A stretch of 64,000 bases of DNA from Malaciobacter mytili LMG 24559 (lineage in GTDB: Bacteria > Campylobacterota > Campylobacteria > Campylobacterales > Arcobacteraceae). Position numbers and translations under genes: made by a program. Under the pieces are notes generated by a model. It searched no databases and had not been told where the DNA came from. It saw only the letters and a program-made list of their open reading frames with translations. Positions 62,450 through 64,000 of this stretch are shown one piece after another; the stretch's first letter is position 1, and every line of letters starts with the position of its first letter. The DNA lies in NCBI RefSeq assembly GCF_003346775.1, contig NZ_CP031219.1, positions 62,001 to 126,000 on the forward strand, written 5' to 3'.

Positions 62450-63103
62450 TTACCCTCTAAACTTATCCGATAAGTCTCTTTTTTCTTTTTCAATTAGAAC
62501 TTCATTTAAAGTAACTTTCTTTTTAAACTTGTTATATAATTTATATTGAATAAAAATAGCAAAAATACCTAAGCTTCCCACATATATAAGTAGATTTGAA
62601 AGTTTTATATTTAAGTAGTCAAAAAACATAGCACTTATACTTCCAAAGATAATAGCTAGTGAAATCATAAAAGACCTAAGTATTAAATAGTCTTTTAATT
62701 GTATCTCTTCTTCTTGCATAAAATCCACAGTATGAACCCTTGCTATTTCAAAAGTAATAGCTTGCAAAGTAAAAATACAAAGAATAATATATGTGAAGAT
62801 TAAAATAGAGTGGCTTATTAAAAAATATGAGCTAATTTGCACAATATCTAAAACAATAGTAAATAAATAGATATTATAAATTTTTATATTTTTAAATAAA
62901 GGTTGAATAATCCCATCAAGAGCCCCTAAAAGCATAAAAAAACTTATCATAAAAACAGGAAGATAAGTTCCTTCTAGTTTTGTAATATAAGGAAGCAATG
63001 TCCAATCAATATATGTAACCAAAAATAAAACAACAGACTGTAAAGATAAAAAATATGACTTTTTAAGCTCTTTAAAGATGCTTTTATAGTTTTTTAAAGC
63101 CAT
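62450..63103 (-). CDS. hypothetical membrane protein (217 aa)
   Basis: Six hydrophobic segments are visible over 217 residues, with short charged loops and a basic C-terminal tail (KFKKKVTLNEVLIEKEKRDL). It resembles half of a major facilitator but has no MFS signature motif. It lies just outside attR, with its stop 18 bases from the repeat, and was probably the gene next to the tRNA before insertion. Confidence 0.6.
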   Translation of the reverse strand: MALKNYKSIFKELKKSYFLSLQSVVLFLVTYIDWTLLPYITKLEGTYLPVFMISFFMLLGALDGIIQPLFKNIKIYNIYLFTIVLDIVQISSYFLISHSILIFTYIILCIFTLQAITFEIARVHTVDFMQEEEIQLKDYLILRSFMISLAIIFGSISAMFFDYLNIKLSNLLIYVGSLGIFAIFIQYKLYNKFKKKVTLNEVLIEKEKRDLSDKFRG

Positions 63104-63187
63104 AGAAAAGTAGCCTTTCTTGCAAATATAAAATTCGCAATTGTACTACTTTTTTAAGAATTTGCGTAAAAATTAGAAAAATATTTT

Positions 63188-63832
63188 TTAAGACCAAAGT
63201 TGTAGTTTTGGTAGGTGCGATACAGCTTTAATTATATCTGTTTTAGATACCATTCCCACTACTATATCTTCTTGATTTACAACTGGCATAGCATCAAGTT
63301 TTAAATCAATCATTACTTGACAAACTCTTCTTATATCTGCAATAGGATCAGCTGTAATTACTTCACTTAAAGATAAATCTTTTAGTTTTCTATTTAAAAT
63401 AGCTCTACTATTATCCAAATCATCTATTAAAAGATTTAGAATAATTTTTTTACTAATCAGTCCTATAATTTTTTTGCCAAAGGATACAATAGGTATTTGG
63501 CTTACTTTTTTCTCTTTTAGCATATCATAGGCATCTTTGATACTTGCTTCATGGTCAAGATAAAAAATATCTCTAGTCATAATATCTTCCACATGATAAA
63601 CAGCTTCACTTATATCTAAATTTGCCATTTGTTTATATGCATTTACAGCTTGTTCTTTTACTGCTGGATTTTCACCATTTTTCTTTTTTTCTTTATTTAA
63701 ATAGTCTTGAAAAAGTGTATCATCATCAGGTTTTAAAAAAGCAGCTGAGGGAGCATCTAAATTCTTAATTTGGTATAGATTATCTGCTGTACTTCTAAAT
63801 CCTACACTTCCATTATTATATATAGCAAACAT
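63188..63832 (-). CDS. CBS-domain pair protein
   Basis: The 214-residue soluble protein has an N-terminal part (MFAIYNNGSVGFRSTADNLY) and two CBS motifs, MTRDIFYLDHEASIKDAYDM with IPIVSFGKKIIGLIS, and VITADPIADIRRVCQVMI with AMPVVNQEDIVVGMVS. CBS pairs bind adenosine nucleotides and regulate partner proteins. I chose ATG at 63832, since AAAGGA is 6 bases upstream; a longer frame from 63862 lacks a site. The partner is unknown. Confidence 0.8.
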   Translation of the reverse strand: MFAIYNNGSVGFRSTADNLYQIKNLDAPSAAFLKPDDDTLFQDYLNKEKKKNGENPAVKEQAVNAYKQMANLDISEAVYHVEDIMTRDIFYLDHEASIKDAYDMLKEKKVSQIPIVSFGKKIIGLISKKIILNLLIDDLDNSRAILNRKLKDLSLSEVITADPIADIRRVCQVMIDLKLDAMPVVNQEDIVVGMVSKTDIIKAVSHLPKLQLWS

Positions 63833-63893
63833 CTCTCGTCCTTTATATGATACCAATATCATATAATAGCATAATTAATAGTTTTTTAATATA

Positions 63894-64000
63894 TTAATTA
63901 GAACAGACTTTATTTCTACCTTTTTCTTTTGCTTCATATAATAATTTATCTGTTTGTTTATATAAATCCTCCAAATCTTGTATACAAGAAGCTTTTAAAG
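63894..64000 (-). CDS. C-terminal end of a GGDEF-domain protein (partial)
   Basis: The last 34 codons (TDKLLYEAKEKGRNKV is the conserved end of GGDEF domains: ALY.AK..GRN.V) lie here; the gene starts beyond the right edge. Catalytic residues are outside the window. Confidence 0.75.
   Translation of the reverse strand, partial: LKASCIQDLEDLYKQTDKLLYEAKEKGRNKVCSN

Overview
The window is AT-rich chromosomal DNA from a bacterium of the Campylobacterota, most likely the Arcobacter group. This is inferred from the gene set and codon use: lutABC beside a DctPQM-type TRAP transporter, an MqnP-type menaquinone prenyltransferase, many short-spaced two-component systems, and heavy A/T third positions. 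No rRNA is present to confirm it.

Left part (1-9.3 kb): the start of a nitroreductase-like gene, asnB coupled to an AEC permease whose conserved N-terminus has no ordinary start codon, a lone receiver protein, a PiT phosphate carrier, a DEAD-box helicase, and the accBC pair. From 9.3 to 22.2 kb lies a lactate/2-hydroxyacid block: dCMP deaminase and a methyltransferase, then lutABC, a sensor kinase with a periplasmic binding-protein-like sensor, its OmpR-type regulator, a DctPQM TRAP transporter of the 2-oxoacid/lactate type, a 39-codon small ORF and a large FAD/Fe-S dehydrogenase. These genes look like one catabolic unit: sense, import, oxidise.

22.3-26.4 kb holds housekeeping genes (a SurA-like chaperone, gatB, gpsA, fetB). 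26.4-38.4 kb is a metal-handling region: a Met/His-rich exported peptide, an EF-hand protein, a CusA/CusB/CusC-type efflux system with a YtkA-like Met-rich protein, two paralogous two-component systems arranged around each other (both kinases apparently begin at AUA), a DUF4377 lipoprotein, a YceI protein and a secreted Cys-Gly repeat protein resembling HvfA-type metallophore precursors. 38.4-47.9 kb is again core: MATE, hom, an alaC-like aminotransferase, rlmB, rsmI, rpmE, miaA, mqnP and a diguanylate-cyclase-like protein with a broken active site.

At 47,929 a tRNA-Arg(UCG) carries an integrated element of about 14.4 kb, bounded by 22-bp direct repeats (47,987-48,008 and 62,411-62,432). It encodes a tyrosine integrase, a small HTH protein, an orphan Dam-like methylase, a WYL-like protein, a candidate HUH relaxase with a possible oriT, and a Rep_3-family replication initiator behind iteron-like repeats. 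It is therefore a plasmid-like integrative mobilizable element. Its right third is an apparent defence cassette: two different SPPY/SPPF methyltransferases, a zinc-ribbon HNH nuclease, an LRV-like repeat protein, an ExoIII-type AP endonuclease and a second HNH nuclease. This cassette is the best candidate for an undescribed system. Beyond the element are a membrane protein, a CBS-domain protein and the tail of a GGDEF protein.
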